Shown here in pieces: positions 1 to 8,532 of a stretch of 64,000 nt of DNA (positions are counted from its first letter, which is position 1; every line of letters starts with the position of its first letter). The notes beneath the pieces are model-generated. The model did no database searches, was not told where the DNA came from, and saw nothing but the letters and a program-made list of their open reading frames with translations. Made by a program: the position numbers and the translations under genes. Source of the DNA: Herminiimonas arsenitoxidans (GTDB lineage Bacteria; Pseudomonadota; Gammaproteobacteria; Burkholderiales; Burkholderiaceae_D); the NCBI RefSeq assembly GCF_900130075.1, contig NZ_LT671418.1, positions 372,001 to 436,000 on the forward strand. The letters run 5' to 3'.

Positions 1-1153
1 CGGCGGCGCTGGCAAGCGCAACACCCATACGACGACGTGCAAACGACTCCGGCTTGCCGAACAGTCGGATATCGGTACCTGGAACTTGCAAGGCATCGGC
101 GACGCCTTCAAATGCCACTGCTTTGCTGTCATGACGACCATAAATGACGGCGGAGGCGGCTGGCGTTCTCAGCGCGACATTGACGGGCAGGCCAAGGATA
201 GCTTTGGCGTGTAATTCAAATTCGCTTTGTTCCTGACTGGCCATGGTGACCATGCCGGTATCGTGCGGACGTGGGCTGACTTCCGAGAACCAGACTATAT
301 CGTTCTTGACGAATAATTCAACACCGAACAGACCTAGGCCGCCGAGGTTGTCAGTTACACGTTTTGCGATGTCGTGTGCTTTTTGCAGTGCGCCCGGATG
401 CATGGGTTGCGGCTGCCATGATTCAACGTAATCACCATTCACTTGTACGTGACCGATGGGTTCGCAGAAATGCGTATGTGTTTGTCCATCGGCACCGATG
501 GCGCGTACGGTCAGCAAGGTGATCTCGTAATCGAAATCGATAAAGCCTTCCACAATCACACGACCTGAATCAACACGGCCGCCAGCTGCGGCGCAATCCC
601 ATGCTGCTTCAACATCGTCCATGCTGTTCAATTTGGATTGGCCTTTGCCGGACGAAGACATGACAGGCTTTACTACGGATGGAAAACCGATCTCTGCACA
701 TCCAGCCTTGAGTTCTTGCAAGCTGTCCGCAAAGCGGTATGGGGAAGTGGCAACGCCCAATTCTTCGGCCGCCAGACGACGTATGCCTTCGCGGTCCATC
801 GTCAGCCACGCTGCGCGCGCGGTCGGGATAACGCGCACGCTACCGGCATTTTCCATTTCAACAAGTTTTGCAGTGGCGATGGCCTCGATTTCAGGCACGA
901 TCAAATCCGGCTTTTCTTGATTGATTAATTCTGCCAGCGCGACACCATCAGTCATGTCTATGACATAAGAGCGATGTGCTACTTGGTGGCCAGGTGCATT
1001 GGCATAACGATCCACCGCGATGACTTCGACGCCCAGACGTTGCAGCGAAATAATGACTTCTTTGCCAAGTTCACCAGAGCCAAGCAGCATGACCTTGGTG
1101 GCGGAGCTGGACAGCGGAGTGCCGATGCGATTGAGTGTGTTGCTTTTATTCAT
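1..1153 (-). CDS. purT: formate-dependent GAR transformylase PurT (3' end outside window)
   Basis: Phosphoribosylglycinamide formyltransferase 2 makes formyl-GAR from formate, ATP and GAR in purine synthesis. I translated the minus strand by hand. The protein starts at an ATG whose complement is at 1151-1153, and about 384 codons are open to the window edge. The start ([16 protein letters not shown]) leads into [19 protein letters not shown], typical of the PurT N-terminal domain. The ATP-grasp part follows, with [17 protein letters not shown], then [17 protein letters not shown] and [15 protein letters not shown]. The family is about 390-400 residues long, so only the last residues are missing. 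The use of formate is notable given the formate dehydrogenase locus downstream, but the two are not linked in an operon. Identity is confident. Confidence 0.95.
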   Translation of the reverse strand, partial: MNKSNTLNRIGTPLSSSATKVMLLGSGELGKEVIISLQRLGVEVIAVDRYANAPGHQVAHRSYVIDMTDGVALAELINQEKPDLIVPEIEAIATAKLVEMENAGSVRVIPTARAAWLTMDREGIRRLAAEELGVATSPYRFADSLQELKAGCAEIGFPSVVKPVMSSSGKGQSKLNSMDDVEAAWDCAAAGGRVDSGRVIVEGFIDFDYEITLLTVRAIGADGQTHTHFCEPIGHVQVNGDYVESWQPQPMHPGALQKAHDIAKRVTDNLGGLGLFGVELFVKNDIVWFSEVSPRPHDTGMVTMASQEQSEFELHAKAILGLPVNVALRTPAASAVIYGRHDSKAVAFEGVADALQVPGTDIRLFGKPESFARRRMGVALASAA

Positions 1154-1321
1154 GAGGGGAAATTAATTGAAGATGATGCGCTCTCGAACGGTGTGCGAGA
1201 AGTGATTTATTGACTTACAGACAATAGCAAATCTTGCTGTGTTTGGACAGCGTAAATCGCGATTAAGGCTAGTGTTTCCTGAGGGTAACTGATGTCTGAA
1301 TGCAGCAAAATAAACACGTAA

Positions 1322-1355
1322 AAAAAGCTGCCAGCAAATTGCCTGGCAGCTTTTT
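1322..1355 (-). terminator. bidirectional Rho-independent terminator
   Basis: A 13-bp perfect stem (AAAAAGCTGCCAG / CTGGCAGCTTTTT) encloses an 8-nt loop and gives a U run on either strand. It lies just past the stop of the minus-strand MFS gene and would terminate that transcript. Confidence 0.85.
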
Positions 1356-1390
1356 ATTCAAGACTAGCTTGAATGTATGCTTAACGCTTA

Positions 1391-3052
1391 TTAGTCGTTG
1401 GCATAAATATCATTGTCTTTGGTTTCACGCACGAAGATCATACCGACAACGAAGGTGATCAACGCGATGATGATTGGATACCAGAGACCGTAGTAAATAT
1501 CGCCCTTGAATGCAACCAGAGCAAACGCTGTGGTTGGTAACAAGCCACCGAACCAGCCGTTACCGATATGGTAAGGGAGGGACATCGACGTGTAGCGGAT
1601 ACGGGTTGGGAACATTTCAACCAGCATAGCTGCGATTGGACCGTAGACCATCGTGACATAAATCACGAGGATGAACAGCAACAACAGTGTCATGCCGTAG
1701 TTGATTTGGTTAGGGTCAGCTTTGGTTGGATAGCCGTGGGCCTTGATCGCATCGCTCAACTCTTTCGAGAAGGCTTTGTCTTTGGCTGCAGCATCTTCTT
1801 TCGACAAACCTTTAGCATCGAATGATGTAATCAGTGTGTCGCCGACTTTTACCGTAGCAGTGGTGCCTGCAGGTGCCGCTTCATTTGAATAACCAACGGA
1901 AGCTGCTGCCAGTTTCGCCTTCACGATGTCGCATGACGAAGTGAATTTTTTGGTGCCAGTTGGGTTGAACTGGAATTGGCAAGTTGCTGGATCAGCGGTG
2001 ACAACTACTGGAGCATTTTTCAATGCTGCTTCCAGTGCCGGATTGGCATAGTGTGTCAGTGCGTTGAAAATCGGGAAGTACGTCAACGCAGCAATCAGAC
2101 AGCCCGCCATGATGATAGGTTTGCGGCCGATTTTATCGGACAGCGAACCGAAGATCACGAAGAACGGTGTTGCCAGCAACAGCGATGCAGCGATCAGGAT
2201 GTTGGCAGTTGGGCCATCGACCTTCAGCGTTTGCGTCAGGAAGAACAGCGCGTAGAACTGACCTGTGTACCAGACCACCGCTTGACCTGCGGTCAAGCCG
2301 ATCAGTGCCAGGATAACGATCTTCAGGTTACCCCATTTTGCAAATGCTTCTGTCAAAGGCGCTTTGGAAGTTTTGCCTTCAGACTTCATTTTCAAGAAGG
2401 CAGGTGATTCGTTCATGGACAAACGGATCCAGACTGAGATACCCAGCAGGAAAACCGAGACCAGGAACGGAATGCGCCAGCCCCAATCGGCAAATGCTTC
2501 TTCGCCCATCGCAGTACGCGTACCCAGAATCACCAGCAGCGACATGAACAGACCCATGGTTGCCGTGGTTTGAATCCAGGAGGTGAATGCGCCGCGCTTG
2601 CCGTGCGGTGCATGCTCAGCAACGTAGGTTGCTGCGCCACCGTACTCACCACCCAGTGCCAAGCCTTGCAAAATACGCAGGATGATCAGGATGATAGGTG
2701 CTGCGATACCGATGGATGCATAGTTCGGCAGCAAGCCGACGATGAAGGTGGATGTACCCATGATCACGATAGTGACCAGGAAGGTATATTTACGACCGAT
2801 CATGTCGCCCAGGCGGCCGAACACGATAGCGCCGAAAGGACGAACAATGAAACCGGCAGCGAAGGCGAGCAAGGCGAAAATAAATGCCGTATTCGGATCG
2901 GTACCAGCAAAGAACTGCTTGGCAATAATTGCGGCTAGTGAGCCGTATAGATAAAAGTCATACCATTCAAATACAGTACCTAGCGAAGAAGCGAAAATAA
3001 CTTTCCGCTCCTCCGGCGTGATACTGCTATCAGTTGTGGACACTGTAGCCAT
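1391..3052 (-). CDS. MHS-family MFS transporter (proton symporter-like)
   Basis: Twelve-helix inner-membrane transporter of the metabolite:H+ symporter family (relatives ProP, KgtP, ShiA). The substrate cannot be read from sequence. Seen: the N-terminal FEWYDFYLYG motif, the loop motif GRLGDMIGRK with its second-half counterpart GSLSDKIGRK, and FPTRIRYTSMSLPYHIGNG in the second half. The ATG at 3052 is chosen because AAGGAG precedes it at good spacing; a longer frame to 3115 lacks this. The product is about 553 residues, longer than the usual 430-450. The extra length is a hydrophilic segment of roughly 105 residues with two Cys in the second half, flanked by membrane helices and probably periplasmic. 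Upstream are four phased 11-bp repeats that may be a regulator site. It is transcribed alone and ends at a terminator. Confidence 0.9.
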   Translation of the reverse strand: MATVSTTDSSITPEERKVIFASSLGTVFEWYDFYLYGSLAAIIAKQFFAGTDPNTAFIFALLAFAAGFIVRPFGAIVFGRLGDMIGRKYTFLVTIVIMGTSTFIVGLLPNYASIGIAAPIILIILRILQGLALGGEYGGAATYVAEHAPHGKRGAFTSWIQTTATMGLFMSLLVILGTRTAMGEEAFADWGWRIPFLVSVFLLGISVWIRLSMNESPAFLKMKSEGKTSKAPLTEAFAKWGNLKIVILALIGLTAGQAVVWYTGQFYALFFLTQTLKVDGPTANILIAASLLLATPFFVIFGSLSDKIGRKPIIMAGCLIAALTYFPIFNALTHYANPALEAALKNAPVVVTADPATCQFQFNPTGTKKFTSSCDIVKAKLAAASVGYSNEAAPAGTTATVKVGDTLITSFDAKGLSKEDAAAKDKAFSKELSDAIKAHGYPTKADPNQINYGMTLLLLFILVIYVTMVYGPIAAMLVEMFPTRIRYTSMSLPYHIGNGWFGGLLPTTAFALVAFKGDIYYGLWYPIIIALITFVVGMIFVRETKDNDIYAND

Positions 3053-3135
3053 GTTCGTCTCCTTAATAATTATTAATATTCGACGCACGAGTAGATTCGT
3101 ACATCGGGTACGCAAATGGAGTGTGCGACTGGAAA

Positions 3136-3179
3136 CTTACGGGATACTTGCGTGAAGCTTACGTAACGCTTACATATAT
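3136..3179. promoter_or_regulatory. four helically phased 11-bp direct repeats
   Basis: CTTAC, CTTGC, CTTAC and CTTAC begin at 3136, 3147, 3158 and 3169, exactly 11 bp apart. They lie between the divergent MFS and thioesterase genes, about 85-125 bp upstream of the MFS start. Tandem 11-bp units are typical of OmpR/PhoB-family response regulator sites. The cognate regulator is unknown. Confidence 0.5.
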
Positions 3180-3284
3180 GAATTACAACAAACATGCCTG
3201 ATTCAGAGATAAAGCAAGCTTATTTATGCTCTGTATGTGAGAGTGAAATCTCGAACAAGGTTTGCGTAAGTGGACTATGGCTCT

Positions 3285-3300
3285 AAAATGGCGCCATTTT
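3285..3300. promoter_or_regulatory. 16-bp perfect palindrome (candidate operator)
   Basis: AAAATGGCGCCATTTT is a perfect palindrome ending 16 bp before the thioesterase ATG. With no loop it is unlikely to be a terminator. A dimeric repressor site overlapping the 5' end of the thioesterase/SDR transcript is a reasonable reading, though unproven. Confidence 0.35.
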
Positions 3301-3316
3301 GTAACGAAGAGCAGCA

Positions 3317-3754
3317 ATGACGAATCCCCCTACACAAGCATCACAGCCCACCATTCCCTTCCTGCAAGAACTCGGTGTCGAAGTTGTCGACTTTGGCGGC
3401 GGCCACGGGACCGTTGCACTTACCTTGGAGGCGCGTCACCTCAATGGCTGGCATGTCGCACACGGCGGCGTCATCATGACCTTGCTGGACAATGTAATGT
3501 CGCTGGCAGGGCGTTCGCTGGAGCCGGGCATACGCGGTGGCGTGACGATAGAGATGAAAACCAGCTTCATGAAGCCAGGTGGCGTGGCAGGCGAACGCAT
3601 CATAGCCAAGGGCAAAGTAATTCATGCTGCCTCCAGCATTTATTTTTGCGAGGGCGAAGTGTGGAATGCGGACAAGCTGGTTGCCAAATCCAGCGGGACC
3701 TTCAAATTCATCCGCCGCACCGATGTCGCGAAGAAGATGACGCAATCAGATTGA
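3317..3754 (+). CDS. PaaI-type hotdog thioesterase
   Basis: A 145-residue single-domain hotdog protein, expected to hydrolyse acyl-CoA or aryl-CoA thioesters in the cytoplasm. Seen: the central segment HVAHGGVIMTLLDNVMSLA, which matches the HGG(V/A)xxxLxD helix of the PaaI/YdiI group, followed by beta strands with TIEMKTSFMKP. Length fits the family. The SDR gene starts 8 bp downstream on the same strand, so the two are probably cotranscribed and may act on related substrates. The specific CoA ester is unknown. A long open frame in another register covers this gene by chance. Confidence 0.88.
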   Translation: MTNPPTQASQPTIPFLQELGVEVVDFGGGHGTVALTLEARHLNGWHVAHGGVIMTLLDNVMSLAGRSLEPGIRGGVTIEMKTSFMKPGGVAGERIIAKGKVIHAASSIYFCEGEVWNADKLVAKSSGTFKFIRRTDVAKKMTQSD

Positions 3755-3762
3755 AAGCAGGC

Positions 3763-4665
3763 ATGAAAAATTTTCAGAATAAAGTTGCCGTCATCACCGG
3801 CGCTGGCAGCGGTTTCGGACGTGAGTTTGCGCGTCTAGGTGCACGGCAGGGCATGAAGCTGGTGCTGGCCGATGTGCAGCAGGATGCATTGAATAGTGTT
3901 GAGGCTGAGTTGATCGAGCAGGGCGTCCAGGTGCTGGCGCTGCACTGCGATGTGAGCAAGGCAGAACAAGTACAAGCCTTGGCAGATGCGACGATGGCGC
4001 GATTCGGTGCCGTGCATGTGCTCTTCAATAACGCTGGTGTTGGTTCCGGCGGCTTGATTTGGGAAAATTCAGCAGCGGATTGGGATTGGGTCTTGGGCGT
4101 GAATGTATTCGGCGTGATACACGGTGTGCGTATCTTTACACCCTTGATGCTGGAGTGCGCCAAACACGATGCCGCGTATGAAGGACATATCGTCAATACC
4201 GCCTCGATTGCCGGTTTGCAGAATGCGCCAACGATGGGGATCTATAACGTCTCCAAACATGCGGTGGTGTCTTTGACGGAAACCTTGTATCAGGATTTGC
4301 GTTTGATCGAAGCGCCGATCAGCGCTTCCTTGTTATGTCCATTCTTTGTGCCGACCGGTATCCACCAATCGGAACGTAATCGTCCGGATGAAATGCAAAA
4401 TGATGCAGCGCCGACCACAAGTCAACGGGCGGCACAGTCTTTCTCAGAAAAAGCGGTAGCGTCGGGAAAAATTTCGGCTGCGGAAGTGGCGGAACTAACT
4501 TTCGATGCGATACGGGACGATCGTTTTTATATTTATTCTGATCTGGAGCCCTTGGGCAATGCGCGCAAACGCATGGAGGACATCGTGCAGCAGCGTAATC
4601 CTTACGATCCCTACGAAGAAATACCGCACATCAAAGAGCTGTTGCGAGCCAAGCTGAAGCGATAA
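3763..4665 (+). CDS. short-chain dehydrogenase/reductase
   Basis: NAD(P)-dependent oxidoreductase of the classical SDR family, 300 residues. Seen: the Rossmann motif TGAGSGFG at residues 12-19, the NNAG motif in the middle, a serine in NTASIAG and the catalytic YNVSK near residues 161-165. The C-terminal extension of about 50 residues is common in Burkholderiales SDRs annotated as acting on fatty or steroid-like alcohols, but the substrate cannot be assigned. The start at 3763 follows the upstream thioesterase stop by 8 bp and has a GAAAGCAGG-like ribosome site; the open frame extends further upstream only as a shadow through the thioesterase gene. Confidence 0.9.
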   Translation: MKNFQNKVAVITGAGSGFGREFARLGARQGMKLVLADVQQDALNSVEAELIEQGVQVLALHCDVSKAEQVQALADATMARFGAVHVLFNNAGVGSGGLIWENSAADWDWVLGVNVFGVIHGVRIFTPLMLECAKHDAAYEGHIVNTASIAGLQNAPTMGIYNVSKHAVVSLTETLYQDLRLIEAPISASLLCPFFVPTGIHQSERNRPDEMQNDAAPTTSQRAAQSFSEKAVASGKISAAEVAELTFDAIRDDRFYIYSDLEPLGNARKRMEDIVQQRNPYDPYEEIPHIKELLRAKLKR

Positions 4666-4684
4666 TTTTTCGTAGAGCTGGCGC

Positions 4685-5419
4685 TCAACGCATGGCCAAT
4701 GTCGGTCGCTCTATCAATACCGGATGGCCGCCGCCATTCAATTTGACCAAAGTCGATACGCGCGTGCCGTAGTCGGGTGATTCGATGCAGACGGCTGACA
4801 GCAGTCGTTCACGCTCGATGCTGACGCCGGTTTTTGGCAGACGACAATCCGATGCGCAGGTGGTGTCGGTCAACATCTCAAAATAAGCATCTTCCGGTGC
4901 GCCCTGGCATAGCAGGCTGGCGAATTGTGCCTTGGTGCGTACGACTTTTGGCCATGCGCAATCGAGTAGGGAATTGGATAAACCGTAGATGCCAGGACTC
5001 AATGCCTTGCCGTTGCGTTCGTCACCATCGCCACGATTGGAAAACCAGACCAGTTGATTGCTGTCACCGATGAGCAGATTGAAACCGTTGTAATCTTCTT
5101 TGTGTGATTTGAGTTCCTCGACGTATGCGTCGGGACTCATTGTTCCTGCCAAAAAATTGGTGACCAAGGCGCCGCGCGATGGTGCATCGTTGCGCATTTC
5201 CGCAGGTGCGCGAATATTGGTCAATGCAGCAAAACGTCCTTCACGGGAAACACCGATCCAGGTGCCGCCGCCTTGTAAATCGCGTCCTGCGTAAATTTGC
5301 GGATGATCGTCCCACCAGTCTGCCGGTTTGGCTGGACGGTCGTAGAATTCGTCGCGGTTACCTGCGGCGATCAAGGGCATGCCTGGTATCACATGCCATG
5401 CAAAGACGATTAAGCACAT
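4685..5419 (-). CDS. NRDE (TANGO2) family protein
   Basis: A 244-residue member of the NRDE family, whose eukaryotic relative is TANGO2. Seen: the start MCLIVFAWH, then AGNRDEFYDRP with the signature Asn-Arg-Asp-Glu at residues 21-24, and GGTWIGVSREGRFAALTN. The N-terminal Cys suggests an Ntn-hydrolase-like fold; a heme-chaperone role has been proposed for the family, but no reaction is settled. It overlaps the upstream DUF4936 gene by 10 bp, and YgfZ lies just above that gene, so the three minus-strand genes form a likely operon. It converges with the SDR gene, with 19 bp between the stops. Confidence 0.9.
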   Translation of the reverse strand: MCLIVFAWHVIPGMPLIAAGNRDEFYDRPAKPADWWDDHPQIYAGRDLQGGGTWIGVSREGRFAALTNIRAPAEMRNDAPSRGALVTNFLAGTMSPDAYVEELKSHKEDYNGFNLLIGDSNQLVWFSNRGDGDERNGKALSPGIYGLSNSLLDCAWPKVVRTKAQFASLLCQGAPEDAYFEMLTDTTCASDCRLPKTGVSIERERLLSAVCIESPDYGTRVSTLVKLNGGGHPVLIERPTLAMR

Positions 5420-5697
5420 AAAGATAAATCCAAAAATTGTTCCGTATGGCGTTTGCCATCGATTAACGACAACAACTGGTGTGCGCCTATGGCTTGTTCC
5501 AGTTTCGCTTCAAAATCCTCTGCAGCATCCAGATAGACTTCCATCCATGTATGCATGCCATCTTGTTCATCCGGTCTGCGCTTGAGCGCAGTTCGGACGC
5601 CGTATAGTCGGGCGAGATTATCTTGCATCGCCAAAATTTTTGCACGGAAGATTTCTGCATCGCGCACATGCACGCGGTAGTAGATGTAGAGATCCAT
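5410..5697 (-). CDS. DUF4936 family small protein
   Basis: A 95-residue cytoplasmic protein of unknown role, resembling the DUF4936 family of Betaproteobacteria. Seen: MDLYIYYRV at the start, a central CxxH-free alpha/beta pattern with HTWMEVYLD and a C-terminal helix. The fold may be a ferredoxin-like alpha/beta barrel of the stress-response type, but this is a guess from the strand/helix pattern. It lies between YgfZ and NRDE and overlaps NRDE by 10 bp, which suggests translational coupling. Confidence 0.75.
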   Translation of the reverse strand: MDLYIYYRVHVRDAEIFRAKILAMQDNLARLYGVRTALKRRPDEQDGMHTWMEVYLDAAEDFEAKLEQAIGAHQLLSLIDGKRHTEQFLDLSLCA

Positions 5698-5738
5698 GGC
5701 CTATTGTCCGTGATTTGAAATGAATCTGCTGTCGCCGC

Positions 5739-6788
5739 TCAAACTGCCGGATCGGTGAGCGGGTAAGGCAAGGTCAGGAATGACAACACAGGGCCTTGTG
5801 CCGAGCCCAGATGGACTTCGGATTCTGTAGCAGCCAGCTTGATTTCGACCAGACAATCGATGGTTTGCGCATTCGAACGTTCGGCATTGACCACCATGCC
5901 GCAAGGCTGTTCGGGATCGTTTGCGGAGAAAATTTCGGTGCCTGGTACTACCTCTGTGGCAGCCACGCTGGCATGCAGCATGCGGCGCTTGAGTTTGCCG
6001 AGATATTGGCTGCGGGCGACGATTTCCTGGCCTGGGTAGCAACCTTTCTTGAAGTTCACACCGCCTATCAATTCAAAATTGATCATTTGCGGCACGAATT
6101 TTTCTTGTGTTGTGAGCGTGATATGCGGCACGCCGCTGTCGATTTCTGCCAGTTGCCATGCATCTGCGCCACTGGCCTGCAAGACTTCAGTCAATTTTGG
6201 CCATGCTTCGATAGCCTGTGCAGCCGTCGTAATCCATTGATAACGTGGCACGCCAAATGCATTGGAATGGCGTATCAGCGTGCCGGCGGCTGATTCGATC
6301 TTGCCGTAAATTGCCACTGGCAATGTAGGGAAGAAGGGCATTAATGAGCTTGCTACAGCAGGACCAGCCAAGCCCAGCATGACGTGATCTTCTGTAGCGT
6401 CAGATAACTTGGCTTTTGCGCGCAATACAAACATTTGCAGGCGCTTTTGTATCGCGGCCTGGAGTTCACGTGGCAATTGCAGCATGATGCCGTCAGCCGT
6501 CTTCCAGATCAGCATGCTGGCCAGCAAGCGGCCTTTGGGCGAACAGTAACCTGCCAGTCGTGCTTCGGTGCTATTCAGGTGTTCTACGTCGTTGGTAAGT
6601 TGATTATGTAGAAAGTGTGGTGCATCTTCACCGACTGCAGCGATCAGGCCGAGATGGGTGAGTGGTGTGACAAAATTGGTTTTTGCAGTATCAGACGGTA
6701 TTTCTGCACCGAAAGACAGCACGCGCGGAGCGGCGTCGGCGCTGATTTTTGCGCCTTGTTCAGTTAGAAAAGTAAGCCATGTAGTCAT
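5739..6788 (-). CDS. ygfZ: folate-binding protein YgfZ (tRNA-modifying GcvT-like)
   Basis: A 349-residue GcvT-fold protein that in E. coli binds tetrahydrofolate and supports repair or assembly of some Fe-S enzymes, including MiaB. Seen: the family signature GGVNFKKGCYPGQEIVARSQYLGK with its invariant KGCYPGQE, and the N-terminal HFLHNQLTNDV with the folate-site layout. ATG at 6788 (MTTWLTFL) is chosen over the in-frame TTG at 6800. It is divergent from mltG, as in many Proteobacteria. A link to the Fe-S-rich formate dehydrogenase locus downstream is possible but not shown. Confidence 0.93.
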   Translation of the reverse strand: MTTWLTFLTEQGAKISADAAPRVLSFGAEIPSDTAKTNFVTPLTHLGLIAAVGEDAPHFLHNQLTNDVEHLNSTEARLAGYCSPKGRLLASMLIWKTADGIMLQLPRELQAAIQKRLQMFVLRAKAKLSDATEDHVMLGLAGPAVASSLMPFFPTLPVAIYGKIESAAGTLIRHSNAFGVPRYQWITTAAQAIEAWPKLTEVLQASGADAWQLAEIDSGVPHITLTTQEKFVPQMINFELIGGVNFKKGCYPGQEIVARSQYLGKLKRRMLHASVAATEVVPGTEIFSANDPEQPCGMVVNAERSNAQTIDCLVEIKLAATESEVHLGSAQGPVLSFLTLPYPLTDPAV

Positions 6789-6902
6789 AATTTCAATCAA
6801 TAAATTGGAGCGTTGGGTGGTTCAGCGATTATCATTAGGGTCTGATTATAGTGGCGTGGCAAAAACACGTCGGATTGCCTTCGATTTCACCGAGACCTTG
6901 TT

Positions 6903-7889
6903 TTGAAAAAATTATTCAGGCGCATCATCTTGCTGGGCATCATCGCTGGCGCATCTTTCATGTTTTGGGCTGAGAAGCCAATCATTCCTGCCGAGCAAAC
7001 TGCCAGTATGGAGTTCACTATCGCTCCCGGCAGCAGCCTCCGAAGCAGCATGCAGCAAATCGATAATGCCGGCGTGCCGGTCAATTCCTGGCTGATGACC
7101 TTGCTGGCGCAAATGACGGGCAATAGCACCAAACTGAAAGCCGGTACCTATGAGCTGAAGCCTGGCACTACGCCGAACCAATTGGTCAAACAACTGGTAC
7201 GCGGTGAGTTTGCACAGGAAGCACTGACCATCATCGAAGGATGGAGCTTCAAGCAAATGCGTCAGGCAATCGATAGCAATCCAGCACTGAAACACGATAC
7301 AGCTGGTTTGTCGGATAAAGACTTGATGGCGAAAATCTCCAGTGATTACGCCTTGCCGGAAGGTTTGTTCTATCCCGACACTTATCTGTTTGCCAAAAAT
7401 TCCAGTGATCTGCAAATTTACAAGCAGGCATACAACCTGATGATCAAGCGTTTGAACGAGGCGTGGACGGCACGTGATGCTGGACTGCCTTATGCGTCGC
7501 CGTATGAAGCGTTGATCATGTCTTCCATCGTCGAAAAAGAAACCGGCAAGAAATCCGAGCGCAGCATGATCGCAGGTGTCTTCGTCAATCGTTTGAAGCA
7601 CGGCATGTTGCTGCAAACCGATCCAACCGTGATCTATGGCATGGGTGATCAGTTCAAAGGCAATATCCGCAAGCGCGATCTGTTGACCGATACACCACAC
7701 AATACCTACACGCGTGCCGGCTTGCCGCCGACGCCGATTGCTTTACCGGGGGCAGAATCCTTGCATGCAGCCATGAATCCGGCGAAAACTGATGCCTTGT
7801 ACTTTGTTGCGCGTGGTGATGGCAGCAGCCAGTTTTCGGCCAATCTGGACGATCACAACAACGCAGTGAACAAATATCAACGTAAATAA
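6903..7889 (+). CDS. mltG: endolytic murein transglycosylase MltG
   Basis: Inner-membrane lytic transglycosylase that cuts nascent glycan strands and helps terminate their growth. The 328-residue protein starts at a TTG with a short cytoplasmic MKKLFRR, one membrane segment (about residues 8-24), a LysM-like part, then the YceG domain. Catalytic motif: SSIVEKETG, with Glu near residues 211-213, then RLKHGMLLQTDPTVIYG and YNTY-like HNTYTRAGLPPTPI. Length and domain order match E. coli MltG. It is followed by tmk and holB in the classical mltG-tmk-holB order. Confidence 0.95.
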   Translation: MKKLFRRIILLGIIAGASFMFWAEKPIIPAEQTASMEFTIAPGSSLRSSMQQIDNAGVPVNSWLMTLLAQMTGNSTKLKAGTYELKPGTTPNQLVKQLVRGEFAQEALTIIEGWSFKQMRQAIDSNPALKHDTAGLSDKDLMAKISSDYALPEGLFYPDTYLFAKNSSDLQIYKQAYNLMIKRLNEAWTARDAGLPYASPYEALIMSSIVEKETGKKSERSMIAGVFVNRLKHGMLLQTDPTVIYGMGDQFKGNIRKRDLLTDTPHNTYTRAGLPPTPIALPGAESLHAAMNPAKTDALYFVARGDGSSQFSANLDDHNNAVNKYQRK

Positions 7890-7917
7890 TTAACAAGAAT
7901 CCTTTTATGGTTGCGGC

Positions 7918-8532
7918 ATGACGACAGGAAAATTCATCACCTTTGAAGGCATAGACGGCGCGGGTAAATCCACGCATTTGTCGTTTGTGGCTGAACTGCT
8001 GCGCGAGAAAAAAAAGACCGTCGTTGTCACGCGCGAACCTGGCGGCACGCGCTTGGGTGAAGCGCTGCGCGAGATTTTGCTGCATGAAAAAATGCATCTG
8101 GAAACGGAAGCTTTGCTGATGTTTGCTGCGCGACGCGAGCATATTGCACAAGTCATTGCGCCAGCGCTGGAGCGTGGCGATTGGGTCATCTCTGATCGTT
8201 TTACCGATGCGACTTTTGCCTATCAAGGCGGTGGCCGCAAGCTGGATAGAGCAAAACTCGATGCGCTGGAGCAATGGGTGCATCCGCATCTGCAACCTGA
8301 TTTGACGCTGTTGTTCGACGTGCCACTGGATGTGGCGCGTGCACGTCTGGATGCCACGCGTACGCTGGACAAGTTTGAACAAGAGAAGGCTGATTTCTTT
8401 GCCGCGACGCGTGCCGAGTATCTGCGCCGTGCCGCTGAATTTCCACAGCGCTTCCGCGTGATCGATTCGACGCAAGCAATTGCGACGATCCAGGAACAAT
8501 TGCGCGACATCATTGCAGGGATAGATTCTTGA
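7918..8532 (+). CDS. tmk: thymidylate kinase
   Basis: dTMP kinase, which makes dTDP for DNA synthesis. The 204-residue protein has the P-loop GIDGAGKST near residues 11-19, the REPGGT motif (DRX-type dTMP contact), [16 protein letters not shown] and a LID region with [14 protein letters not shown]. Length fits bacterial Tmk. The start follows a GGTTGCGGC stretch 28 bp after mltG. Its stop overlaps the TTG start of holB by 4 bp, implying translational coupling. Confidence 0.96.
   Translation: MTTGKFITFEGIDGAGKSTHLSFVAELLREKKKTVVVTREPGGTRLGEALREILLHEKMHLETEALLMFAARREHIAQVIAPALERGDWVISDRFTDATFAYQGGGRKLDRAKLDALEQWVHPHLQPDLTLLFDVPLDVARARLDATRTLDKFEQEKADFFAATRAEYLRRAAEFPQRFRVIDSTQAIATIQEQLRDIIAGIDS

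Noticed and set aside
3262..3762. Long open frame ahead of the SDR gene, giving a 467-aa fusion
   Set aside because: The first part reads through the thioesterase gene in another frame and has no family pattern; the SDR begins at 3763.
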